DNA of 61,740 bases from assembly GCA_009929695.1 (NCBI GenBank), contig RZZW01000014.1:1-61740 (forward strand). The letters run 5' to 3'. Positions 14,462-21,997 of this stretch are shown piece by piece. The number at the start of each line of letters is the position of its first letter. The first letter of the stretch is position 1. The DNA is from Clostridia bacterium (lineage in GTDB: Bacteria; Bacillota; Clostridia; Oscillospirales; Ruminococcaceae). A program made the position numbers and the translations under genes. The notes beneath the pieces were generated by a model. It saw only the letters and a program-made list of their open reading frames with translations, did not search any database and was not told the origin of the DNA.

Positions 14462-16750
14462 TTGTTTTGTCTCCTTAATATTTGTGATATTTTCGGTTTT
14501 AAGCGGTTTAAAATTCTTTAAGCGAAGCGCGTTTGTAACGACGCACACGCTTGAAAGGCTCATTGCGGCAGCGCCTATCATGGGGCTTAGGCGCAGACCA
14601 AAAATTGGGTAAAGCACGCCCGCGGCAAGCGGTATGCCGAGGATATTGTAGAAAAACGCCCAAAAAAGGTTTTCCTTTATGTTGCGCATGACGGCTTTTG
14701 ACAGGCGAATTGCCGTCACTGCGTCCTGCAAATCGCTCTTCATCAGCACTACGTCGGCGCTCTCTATGGCCACATCAGTCCCCGCGCCTATCGCTATGCC
14801 GACATCGGCGCTTGCTAGGGCGGGCGCGTCATTTACGCCGTCGCCTATCATAGCAACTGTTTTGCCCTCGGCTTTAAGGCGCGACACCTCGGCTTCCTTT
14901 TGATGCGGCAGCACGCCTGCGATTACTCGCGTAACGCCCACCTGTTTACCTATCGTCTGCGCCGCAAGCTGATTATCGCCTGTGAGCATCGTGACATCAA
15001 TGCCCATTTTTATAAGCTGCGCAACCGCCGCGGCGCTTGTCGGCTTAACAGCGTCCGCGACTGCTATTATGCCCGCGAGTGTACCGCCCTTTGCGAATAT
15101 GAGCGGTGTTTTGCCCTGTGAGGACAGCGCTTCGACCTGCTTTTCTATCTTATCGGTATCAATATTATTTTCCTTCAAAAGCGCGAGGTTTCCACCGAGA
15201 CTGCTCTCGCCGTCTAGCACAGCCGAAACGCCCTTGCCGAACACCGCTTCAAACTGTGTTACCTTTTCGGGCTTTATTCCGTCCTTTTGAGCAGCTGTCA
15301 TTATCGCTGTTGCAAGCGGGTGCTCGCTTGAGCTTTCAAGACTCGCGGCGATTTTAAGCAGCTCTTTTTCGGAAATCGCAAGCGGAATTATATCAGTGAC
15401 CTCCGGCTTGCCTGTTGTGATAGTGCCTGTTTTGTCGAGCACTACACTGTTGACTTTATGCGCCGTTTCAAGCGCGTCGCCGGATTTTATCAGTATGCCG
15501 TTTTCAGCGCCCTTACCTGTCCCGACCATTATTGCGACAGGCGTTGCAAGCCCGAGCGCGCACGGGCATGAGATTACAAGCACGGCGATAGCGCTTGACA
15601 GCGCAAATTCAGCCGTCTGCCCCGCCAAAAGCCACACTGCGCCCGAAAGCACCGCGATAGCTATGACGACAGGCACAAATATGCCCGCGATTTTATCGGC
15701 AAGACGCGCGATTGGCGCTTTGCTTGCGCTGGCTTCTTCAACAAGGCGGATAATTTGCGCAAGCGTTGTGTCCTGCCCCACCTTTGTGGCGCGAAGCTTG
15801 AAAAAGCCCGCCTTATTTATAGACGCCGCGATTACTGTATCTCCTGCTTTTTTATCGACAGGAATGCTTTCTCCTGTCAGCGCGGCTTCGTCTAAGCTTG
15901 ACTGACCCTCTGTTATCACGCCGTCAACAGGCACGCTTTGACCGGGGCGCACGACGACTATGTCGCCTGCCGCCACCTCGTCTATCGGAATTATCTGTTC
16001 ATTTCCATTGCGCTCAACTGTTGCAGTTTTCGGTGCTAAATTGACAAGCTTTTCAACGGCTTCGCTTGTTTTGCCCTTGCTTTTCGCCTCAAGATATTTG
16101 CCCAGTGTGATGAGCGCGAGTATCATTGCGGCGCTTTCAAAATACAAATCCATGTGGTACTTGTGCACAAGCGCCATGTCTTGAATGCCTAGGCCGTAGC
16201 CCATGCGGTATATCGCAAAAATGCCGTAAACAAGCGCGGCTGTTGAGCCTATGGCGATTAAGCTGTCCATATTTGGGCTGCCATGAAAAAGCGTTTTAAA
16301 GCCGACCTCGTAATATTTGCGGTTTACGTAAACAATAGGCAGAGTCAGTAAAAGCTGCGTCATGCCGTATGAAATGGCGTTTGGCAAGCCGTCGAGGAAG
16401 CTCGGCAGCGGTAGCCCAACCATGTGCCCCATCGAGACATACATAAGCGGAATTAAAAGCACAAACGAGATTATCAGTCTGTGCTGCATGCTTTTAAGCT
16501 GATGTTCGGCGACGCTTGTGCCCAATTGCTCCTGCTTTTTTTCACCCTTTAATGACGCGCCGTAGCCCGCGTTTATGACGGCGTTTTCGACTACCTGCGC
16601 GTCCGCACCGCCTGTTACAGCCATGCTATTTGTCAATAAATTTACTGTTACCTCGTCCACTCCGTCGAGGGCGCGCACTGCCTTCTCAACATGCGCCGAG
16701 CACGCCGAGCACGTCATGCCGGTAACGTCGTATATTTTTTTATCTGCCAT
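14252..16750 (-). CDS. copA: Copper-exporting P1B-type ATPase with C-terminal HMA extension
   Basis: 832 residues, longer than usual because of a second HMA domain at the C-terminus. Order: N-terminal HMA (GMTCSACSAHVEKAV, ~11-25), eight membrane segments, TGES, CPC (SCPCALGLATP), DKTGT, SSEHP, GDGVNDAP, and the copper-subgroup signature MSLSSVCVVTNALRL in the last helix. A final HMA domain (GMMCGHC) starts at residue 764 and carries its own ribosome binding site (see copZ). It exports Cu(I) across the membrane. First gene of copA-csoR-DUF3810, with a strong promoter overlapped by a CsoR operator. Start ATG 16750 behind AAAGGA. Confidence 0.96.
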   Translation of the reverse strand: MADKKIYDVTGMTCSACSAHVEKAVRALDGVDEVTVNLLTNSMAVTGGADAQVVENAVINAGYGASLKGEKKQEQLGTSVAEHQLKSMQHRLIISFVLLIPLMYVSMGHMVGLPLPSFLDGLPNAISYGMTQLLLTLPIVYVNRKYYEVGFKTLFHGSPNMDSLIAIGSTAALVYGIFAIYRMGYGLGIQDMALVHKYHMDLYFESAAMILALITLGKYLEAKSKGKTSEAVEKLVNLAPKTATVERNGNEQIIPIDEVAAGDIVVVRPGQSVPVDGVITEGQSSLDEAALTGESIPVDKKAGDTVIAASINKAGFFKLRATKVGQDTTLAQIIRLVEEASASKAPIARLADKIAGIFVPVVIAIAVLSGAVWLLAGQTAEFALSSAIAVLVISCPCALGLATPVAIMVGTGKGAENGILIKSGDALETAHKVNSVVLDKTGTITTGKPEVTDIIPLAISEKELLKIAASLESSSEHPLATAIMTAAQKDGIKPEKVTQFEAVFGKGVSAVLDGESSLGGNLALLKENNIDTDKIEKQVEALSSQGKTPLIFAKGGTLAGIIAVADAVKPTSAAAVAQLIKMGIDVTMLTGDNQLAAQTIGKQVGVTRVIAGVLPHQKEAEVSRLKAEGKTVAMIGDGVNDAPALASADVGIAIGAGTDVAIESADVVLMKSDLQDAVTAIRLSKAVMRNIKENLFWAFFYNILGIPLAAGVLYPIFGLRLSPMIGAAAMSLSSVCVVTNALRLKNFKPLKTENITNIKETKQMRKVTISIDGMMCGHCRGHVEEALNKLNGVSATVRLDDKNAVCTIEGDTTDEQLKQAVADAGYTVTGIA

Positions 16751-16766
16751 TGCAAATCCTTTCTTG

Positions 16767-16787
16767 ATACCCCCACGGGGTGTGGGT
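16767..16787. promoter_or_regulatory. CsoR operator of the copper operon
   Basis: ATACCCCCACGGGG (16767-16780) followed by TGTGGGT matches the G-tract pseudo-palindrome bound by CsoR proteins (TACCCC...GGGGTA type). It lies directly downstream of the -10 box. Confidence 0.75.
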
Positions 16788-16795
16788 CTATGTAT

Positions 16796-16824
16796 AATAT
16801 ACTACATAGACAGGAATATGTCAA
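16796..16824 (-). promoter_or_regulatory. Promoter of copA
   Basis: Minus strand TTGACA (16824-16819), 17-nt spacer, TATATT (16801-16796), followed by the CsoR operator at the start of transcription. Confidence 0.85.
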
Positions 16825-16861
16825 TGGACTTTTAAAATATTTTGCGCAAACCGTCGGCTTT

Positions 16862-16886
16862 GGAACGCATGAAATGCGTTCCCTAC
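16862..16886. repeat. Family A right half-element (GGAACGCAT word)
   Basis: GGAACGCATGAAATGCGTTC then CCTAC: one self-complementary arm ending CCCTAC. The same word forms A7 and the right arm of the chimeric copy at 45955-46026. Confidence 0.7.
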
Positions 16887-16911
16887 AATTTTACAATGTC
16901 AGTAGGGCGGG

Positions 16912-16957
16912 CTTTGAAATTGCGCAAATTTATCGGACGAGCAAAGCTCGCCCCTAC
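16912..16957. repeat. Family A degenerate copy (GGACGAGCAAAGCTCG word)
   Basis: The left arm starts GTAGGGCGGGCTTTG, the loop has GCGCAAA, and the right arm GGACGAGCAAAGCTCGCCCC ends in CTAC. The arms no longer match fully. The right arm is identical in type to the copy at 58414-58482. Confidence 0.65.
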
Positions 16958-16972
16958 ATTCCCGCAAAGTGC

Positions 16973-16999
16973 GTAGGGCACGACGACTCGGCGTGCCGT
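16973..16999. repeat. Family A left half-element (GGCACGACG word)
   Basis: GTAGGGCACGACGACTCGGC continues to GTGCCGT: arm GGCACG-ACGACTCGG-CGTGCC. Followed by TTTTGCGCAAA, the usual loop word. Confidence 0.6.
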
Positions 17000-17060
17000 A
17001 AGTTTTGCGCAAATTCACAATGCGCTCAGAATGACAATGGGGTTAGTTTTGCGGGAACCG

Positions 17061-17777
17061 TCACACCACAATCTCCACCTCAAAGCCTTGCGTGAGCGGT
17101 GACAAGGTTGTTTCAAACAGCGCCTTCAGCTGCCTTTTGGCGGCGGCTTCGGCTTTTTGTTGAACGTCGTCGGCTGCGAGGGCGGTGCGCATGGCGGCGT
17201 CTATTTCTATTTCGAGTTCTTTTTGCTGCTCCTGCGTCATTGTGATGTCGCCAAATGCCAAAAACGCGCGTTCGGTGTCCTCAAAGGCGGTTTTGCTGCT
17301 GTCGATAGTCACATACGAAAGTGCGGGCTTTGGAATTTTTACCGTAACGAGCCGATTTGACACATCAACCGTCACGGCTTCGCTGTCAAGGCTGCTTAAA
17401 TCGACAGTAAACACGCCTGTTCCGCTTGAATGTATGGTGCGCGTCTTTTTAAAAATGGCTATATTGGCAAGCGCGCTGCTTATCTGTGTGTCGGCGTTTA
17501 CGTCCTGTTCAAGCACAACTAGCTCTCTTTTTTCGCGCGCTTCGCCTGTGACGGCGTTTATGAGCTCTATTTTATTATACCCCATTAACGCGTCAGGCAG
17601 CATATTTTCAATAAACTTGGGCAAATTTATTTCCACATTAAACGCGTTTTCAATTTTTGCGCGCAGGGCTAAAAAAGCAACAAAAAGTGCAAGCAGAATG
17701 GCTACCGCAATGCACACCTTAATAATCACGCATTTTAACACGCGAGGCATTTTGTGTTTTTGCTTAGTAGTATTCAT
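17061..17777 (-). CDS. DUF4230-domain membrane-anchored protein
   Basis: 238 residues: one N-terminal membrane helix (VIIKVCIAVAILLALFVAFLA cut short here, residues ~17-36) and an external domain with the pattern expected of DUF4230 (ELINAVTGEAREKRELVVLE, then beta-rich IPKPALSYVTIDSSKT, and a helical Ala/Lys-rich end). Function of the family is unknown. It lies 23 bases downstream of the FtsX-type permease on the same strand and may be part of that transport module. Confidence 0.75.
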   Translation of the reverse strand: MNTTKQKHKMPRVLKCVIIKVCIAVAILLALFVAFLALRAKIENAFNVEINLPKFIENMLPDALMGYNKIELINAVTGEAREKRELVVLEQDVNADTQISSALANIAIFKKTRTIHSSGTGVFTVDLSSLDSEAVTVDVSNRLVTVKIPKPALSYVTIDSSKTAFEDTERAFLAFGDITMTQEQQKELEIEIDAAMRTALAADDVQQKAEAAAKRQLKALFETTLSPLTQGFEVEIVV

Positions 17778-17800
17778 ACTTGCACTTCCTTTTTAGACAA

Positions 17801-19174
17801 TTATTCGTGTCTTATAGCTTCAAGCGCAGATATTTTTACGGCTCTGTTTGCGGGGGCAATGCCCGAAACCACGCCTATAAAGGTTGCGAAAATGACAGCC
17901 GAAACCGACAGCCAAATTGGGATAACAGACAGCTTTGAACCGTAGCTGCCGTACATTGAAAGGAAATTGAGCAGCCCCGACGCCATTAAGCGAGGGCCGA
18001 AATAGTTGAGCACAAACGACAGCGCATAGCTTATCGCAATGCCCGCAAGCCCGCCTATAAGGCCAATCATCGCAGCTTCAAAAAGGAACATTGAGCGGAT
18101 TTTGCCAAGCTCGCAGCCGAGCACCTTCATCACGCCTATCTCGCGCGTACGCTCGTATATAGCCATTGTCATTGTGTTAGCTATCGACAGTGCCGCGACG
18201 AAAAGCGACACCGCGCCAAGCCCGCCGAGCACCATTTGTATCATTTGTGACTGCTGCTGCATGCTCTCGCGCTGGCTTGACATTGAATATGTGCCGTAGC
18301 CCATATCCTTTATGGCTTGTTCAACCGCTTCGACGGTGTCGACATCAGTCGCCTTAACTATAACCTGATTATAGCTGTCAGCGTTTGTGTCCTTGATTGC
18401 GTTTGCCTTTATGTATTCCTTCTCAAGGCGTTTGAGCACGTTGAGATCCATGATTATTCCGCCGTCGGTGTAGTAGCCCTTGCTGTAATCGGATTTGAGC
18501 ACGCCGACCACGTTCATATCGTAGTCAAATGGTTTCGCATCCTTTTCGGTTGACGCGTTGTGAATGGTCATAACGTCCGAGCTTATGTTCACAAATGGCT
18601 CAAGAAGCTCACCGGCAGCGTCTGTTTGACCTTGCCAGCGGTACGCTTTGTCGCCCTTGCGCTTTGTATCGTAAAAGGAATAGCCCGCGTTTTCGCCTAT
18701 GAGCACCTGAACCTTGCCGCTTTCAGATGCGGCTTTTTCAGGCAGATATTCGCCTGAGATAAGCTCGTATTCAAGCGCTTCTATGGCTTTTGCGTACACG
18801 CCCACAATCTGCGCGTACTGCATTTGGTAGCGGTCTTTTTTGCCCGCCACCACCTTGATATTGAGGTACGGCGATGTGTATATCGGCGTTGCGACTGTTA
18901 CGTTTTCAAGCTCGCTAAATGTTGTTATGGCGGCATCGTCGAGCTTTAGCGCCTCGCTTGAGCCGCTTGAGCCTTGAAGATACACCTGTATTTGCGTCAA
19001 ATCTCCCCACTGCGCTAGCATTTCGTCAAAGCCCTCGTTCATGGCTATGCCGAGCGACACCATGACGACTATCGCGCACGTACCTATGACAACACCTATA
19101 ACAGTGAGCACAGTGCGCCCCTTGCGGCGGCGCAGATTTTCAAAGCTGAGGGAGACAAGGTCAGAAATCTTCAT
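17801..19174 (-). CDS. MacB/FtsX-type ABC transporter permease
   Basis: 457 residues. The MacB periplasmic-core arrangement is clear: N-terminal helix (TVLTVIGVVIGTCAIVVMVS), a ~230-residue external domain, then three C-terminal helices with the FtsX signature RTREIGVMKVLGCELGKIRSMF and FLFEAAMIGLIGG. It works with an ATPase to expel peptides or lipids by a mechanotransmission cycle. The start overlaps the end of the upstream membrane protein by 14 bases, so the two are translationally coupled. The ATPase is the first gene of the set. Confidence 0.93.
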   Translation of the reverse strand: MKISDLVSLSFENLRRRKGRTVLTVIGVVIGTCAIVVMVSLGIAMNEGFDEMLAQWGDLTQIQVYLQGSSGSSEALKLDDAAITTFSELENVTVATPIYTSPYLNIKVVAGKKDRYQMQYAQIVGVYAKAIEALEYELISGEYLPEKAASESGKVQVLIGENAGYSFYDTKRKGDKAYRWQGQTDAAGELLEPFVNISSDVMTIHNASTEKDAKPFDYDMNVVGVLKSDYSKGYYTDGGIIMDLNVLKRLEKEYIKANAIKDTNADSYNQVIVKATDVDTVEAVEQAIKDMGYGTYSMSSQRESMQQQSQMIQMVLGGLGAVSLFVAALSIANTMTMAIYERTREIGVMKVLGCELGKIRSMFLFEAAMIGLIGGLAGIAISYALSFVLNYFGPRLMASGLLNFLSMYGSYGSKLSVIPIWLSVSAVIFATFIGVVSGIAPANRAVKISALEAIRHE

Positions 19175-20678
19175 CTTCGTCCGCCCCTAGTCCGTCGCCG
19201 CTCTGCGCAAGCTCAAGTGCTATTTTTGCGGCGCGGCGGTTCTTGATTATTTTGCGAATGACAAGAATTACTGCGATAAGTAACGCGGCGATAATAACCC
19301 AAGCCCACCACGGCATTGAAAAGCCTGTGGGCGCGTCCTCCATCGGCATATCTGGCATTATAACGCCGCCGTCGTCAAAAACAGGCGCGTCCGCGACGAT
19401 TATTTCATAGTCGGATGTTTGGGTTTTCACCTTGCCGTTTATGTCCTCGTAGCTGATTGTGATAACGCCCTTATGTGTGCCTGCTGTCGTGGCCATTACG
19501 GTGAAATCGGCTGACGACTGCGTGCCTGCGGCGACGTTGCCGACGTATGGATCCTCGGCAATCATTGTGTCCATATCGCCTGTTATCTCGGTGCTCAAGT
19601 TATAAAGTATACTTTTGCCCTTGTTGACAAAGTTTACCATTATCATGTCCTCTTGATTTGTGTAGAGGTCTGTCGGGGTTTCGATAGAGGTTATTGAAAA
19701 GCGGTCGGGCTGCGTGAGCGCGACTGTTATAAGCTGGCTTGAAGTGAGCGGCGTGTCGGAGTTTTTTTCATAATAGCTGTAATCGACTGTTATGTTTACG
19801 ACGCCAGTCTCCGCGCTGCTTTGGGCTTGAAGCTGAAAGGTGTTGGCAAACGACGCTCCCGCCGCGACGGCTTCCGTGAGCACCATATTGCTGCCGCCCG
19901 CAAGCGTTAGCTGTGTCGGGAGAGAAATGGTGGTTTTTACGTCCGTTATGCCTATTGTTTTGCTTGTGTTGTAGGAGGTTATTGTCAGCGTAAAGGTGCT
20001 GCCCGCGTCGATGGCTGTTGTGCCGTAGTTTGAATCCTTAACCATGACGGACGGCTTTGCTGTTTTAACGCCCTCATTCTCCTGCGTGCACTGCGCGATT
20101 GACTGTGAAAGCGAGCTTGCCGCCACGCCCATCGACATCTCGTAGCCGCTTGTGGGGTCTGTTTTTGTAAAGCTTAACTCAAACGAAAAGCCGCTGTCTG
20201 TGCCCTGATAAACAGTATCTCTGAAAACGACTGCATACGAAAGCGAGCCGTTGACATTTTCACGCTTTTGCACGCTTGCGTCGGTGCCTGTGACTGAGGT
20301 GAAATTGCTCGAGCTTATTTTTGCGTGGATATTTTTCGACAAATCAGCATACATGGCATAGCCCATCCACGGATCTGCGTCGCTGTCTTGAAAGCGCCCG
20401 TCGACAACTATAAACGCGAGGGTGCACTTTGTGCCGGGATAGAGGTTTACAATCTCTGAACCCGCCTCGTCGACGACGTTATAGGCGGCTATAAATGCGC
20501 TGCCGCCTAAGTTTGTGTTTGAAGAAGAGCTCGATGATGAGCTTGACGATGAGGCTGTTGACCCCGCCGTCATTTTAGATGCATATGCGGCGGCGCAAAG
20601 GCATACCGCCACGCCAAGCGAAAGCATAGTGCAAAGGGCTTTCTTTAACGTTTTGTTTTTAAGCAAGAAATTTATCAT
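19161..20678 (-). CDS. Exported CARDB/COG1361-like membrane protein of the ABC module
   Basis: 505 residues. Signal peptide (KKALCTMLSLGVAVCLCAAA), a Ser-only linker of about a dozen residues (~42-54), then two or three Ig-like beta-sandwich domains with phrases such as AGSTFTLTITSYNTSKT and DMIMVNFVNKGKSILYNLS, typical of CARDB or S-layer-associated domains. The C-terminus has one membrane helix (WWAWVIIAALLIAVILVI), a basic stop-transfer and an acidic tail DEDEDF. It stands between the ATPase and permease genes, in the place where many MacB-type systems encode an adaptor (membrane-fusion) protein, so it may be a Gram-positive substitute; this is inference. Confidence 0.75.
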   Translation of the reverse strand: MINFLLKNKTLKKALCTMLSLGVAVCLCAAAYASKMTAGSTASSSSSSSSSSSNTNLGGSAFIAAYNVVDEAGSEIVNLYPGTKCTLAFIVVDGRFQDSDADPWMGYAMYADLSKNIHAKISSSNFTSVTGTDASVQKRENVNGSLSYAVVFRDTVYQGTDSGFSFELSFTKTDPTSGYEMSMGVAASSLSQSIAQCTQENEGVKTAKPSVMVKDSNYGTTAIDAGSTFTLTITSYNTSKTIGITDVKTTISLPTQLTLAGGSNMVLTEAVAAGASFANTFQLQAQSSAETGVVNITVDYSYYEKNSDTPLTSSQLITVALTQPDRFSITSIETPTDLYTNQEDMIMVNFVNKGKSILYNLSTEITGDMDTMIAEDPYVGNVAAGTQSSADFTVMATTAGTHKGVITISYEDINGKVKTQTSDYEIIVADAPVFDDGGVIMPDMPMEDAPTGFSMPWWAWVIIAALLIAVILVIRKIIKNRRAAKIALELAQSGDGLGADEDEDF

Positions 20679-20694
20679 TTTTAAACTCCGTTTA

Positions 20695-21792
20695 TTATGG
20701 CAAAAATTCTTCTGCGGACAGCGGTGTGGCTGTCTGCGTGTTAAAGGGCAATTCTGCGATGGGCTGGTGCTCGTCGTCGTTTTGCTTTTGCTCTTCGCCT
20801 TTTTTTATGGCCGTTATAAGCTCATCGGGCTTATTTACAGGCTTTGGCGGCTCATTTTTGCGCGGCGGATGCTCCTTGACGGGCGAGTCATCCTCTTTTT
20901 CTTCCGTCTTTTCTTCCTCTTTTTCGTCATCGTCAAGAGGTATTTCAGGCGGAAACTCAGAGATAAGCTGTGCTGCCTCCTCCGGCGTAATTTCGGGCAA
21001 TTCAGACGCTTCTGCCTGTTCCGGCTGTGGCTCGTCAACTTTAATCGGCGGCAGCGCATCGTTTACGTTTTTCATTTCCGCGGGAATAAATTCCTCGTTG
21101 GGGTTTTCTATTTTTTCGTTGCCGACAACCTTGCCGTCTTTAAGCGTAATAATGCGGTCTGCACAGCCTGCCAAATCTCGCTCATGCGTCACCATTATGA
21201 CGGTGATGTTATTCTCGCGCGCGAGCTTGAGCATGACGTTCATGACCTTTGCGGTGGTTGTCGAGTCGAGGTTGCCTGTTGGCTCGTCGGCAAAAATGAC
21301 CTTTGGCTTTGTGACAAACGCGCGCGCAATGCCGACGCGCTGCTGTTGGCCACCCGACATCTCTGACGGCTTATGATGTATGCGCTTGCCGAGCCCGAGC
21401 TTTGCAAGCTGCTTTGCCGCCATAAGCTCTCTTTTTTGCTTTGGCACGCCTTTAAACATAAGCGGCAGCGCCACGTTTTCGGCGGCCGTCATCGTCTGCA
21501 AAAGATTGTAGGACTGAAACACAAAGCCGAGATGATTTTGTCTGAACTTTGCAAGCTCGCTCTCGGTCATTGCGGAAATATTATTTTTACCTATGTAAAC
21601 GCTGCCGCTTGTCGGCTTTTCAAGGCCCGCAAGCTGATTGAGCAGTGTTGACTTGCCGCTGCCGGACGCGCCGACGATGCAGCAAAACTCGCCTTTTTCT
21701 ATCTCAAGGCTGACATTATTTAGGGCGGCGACCTTTTGCGTGCCTACAAGATATATCTTGCGCAGCTTTTCAACACGTATAATTGCCGACAA
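20695..21792 (-). CDS. ABC transporter ATP-binding protein (MacB/LolD type) with acidic C-terminal tail
   Basis: 365 residues. Residues 1-~225 are the ATPase: Walker A GASGSGKST, Q-loop FVFQSYNLLQTM, signature MSGGQQQR, Walker B VIFADEPTG, H-loop VTHERD. The remaining ~135 residues are low-complexity, rich in Glu, Pro and Lys, without a recognised domain and unusual for this family; they could contact the acidic or basic tail of partner proteins. The start is TTG at 21792 (LSAIIRVEKL read as M), behind GAGAGGGGCGG; no ATG is available. First gene of the ATPase-CARDB-permease-DUF4230 cluster. Confidence 0.92.
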   Translation of the reverse strand: MSAIIRVEKLRKIYLVGTQKVAALNNVSLEIEKGEFCCIVGASGSGKSTLLNQLAGLEKPTSGSVYIGKNNISAMTESELAKFRQNHLGFVFQSYNLLQTMTAAENVALPLMFKGVPKQKRELMAAKQLAKLGLGKRIHHKPSEMSGGQQQRVGIARAFVTKPKVIFADEPTGNLDSTTTAKVMNVMLKLARENNITVIMVTHERDLAGCADRIITLKDGKVVGNEKIENPNEEFIPAEMKNVNDALPPIKVDEPQPEQAEASELPEITPEEAAQLISEFPPEIPLDDDEKEEEKTEEKEDDSPVKEHPPRKNEPPKPVNKPDELITAIKKGEEQKQNDDEHQPIAELPFNTQTATPLSAEEFLP

Positions 21793-21919
21793 TTGACCGC
21801 CCCTCTCGTATATTTATTTATAATATAGTTTATCACACGTTAAGCACACTTGCAAGCCGCTTTAGCGTGTATTTACATTTGCTATACAATAATTTACGGT
21901 TTATTATATAATAATATGA

Positions 21920-21948
21920 TTGAAAGAATTTGAAAATTAGAGTATAAT
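21920..21948 (+). promoter_or_regulatory. Promoter of pyk-luxS
   Basis: TTGAAA (21920-21925), 17-nt spacer, TATAAT (21943-21948). A small dyad TACCA-TCAATT-TGGTA (21959-21974) just downstream could be an operator, at low confidence. Confidence 0.75.
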
Positions 21949-21997
21949 ATAATTTAAGTACCATCAATTTGGTATATACATTCGGGAGGAAAATTAC

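Larger units (their letters stand above)
16825..17060. other. Gene-free stretch with degenerate family A and B repeats
   Basis: Upstream of the copA promoter. It contains a family A right arm (16862-16886), a degenerate two-arm copy (16912-16957), a left arm of a further subfamily (16973-16999) and a family B remnant (about 17019-17035). Loop words GCGCAAA or CGCAAA recur between them. Confidence 0.7.
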
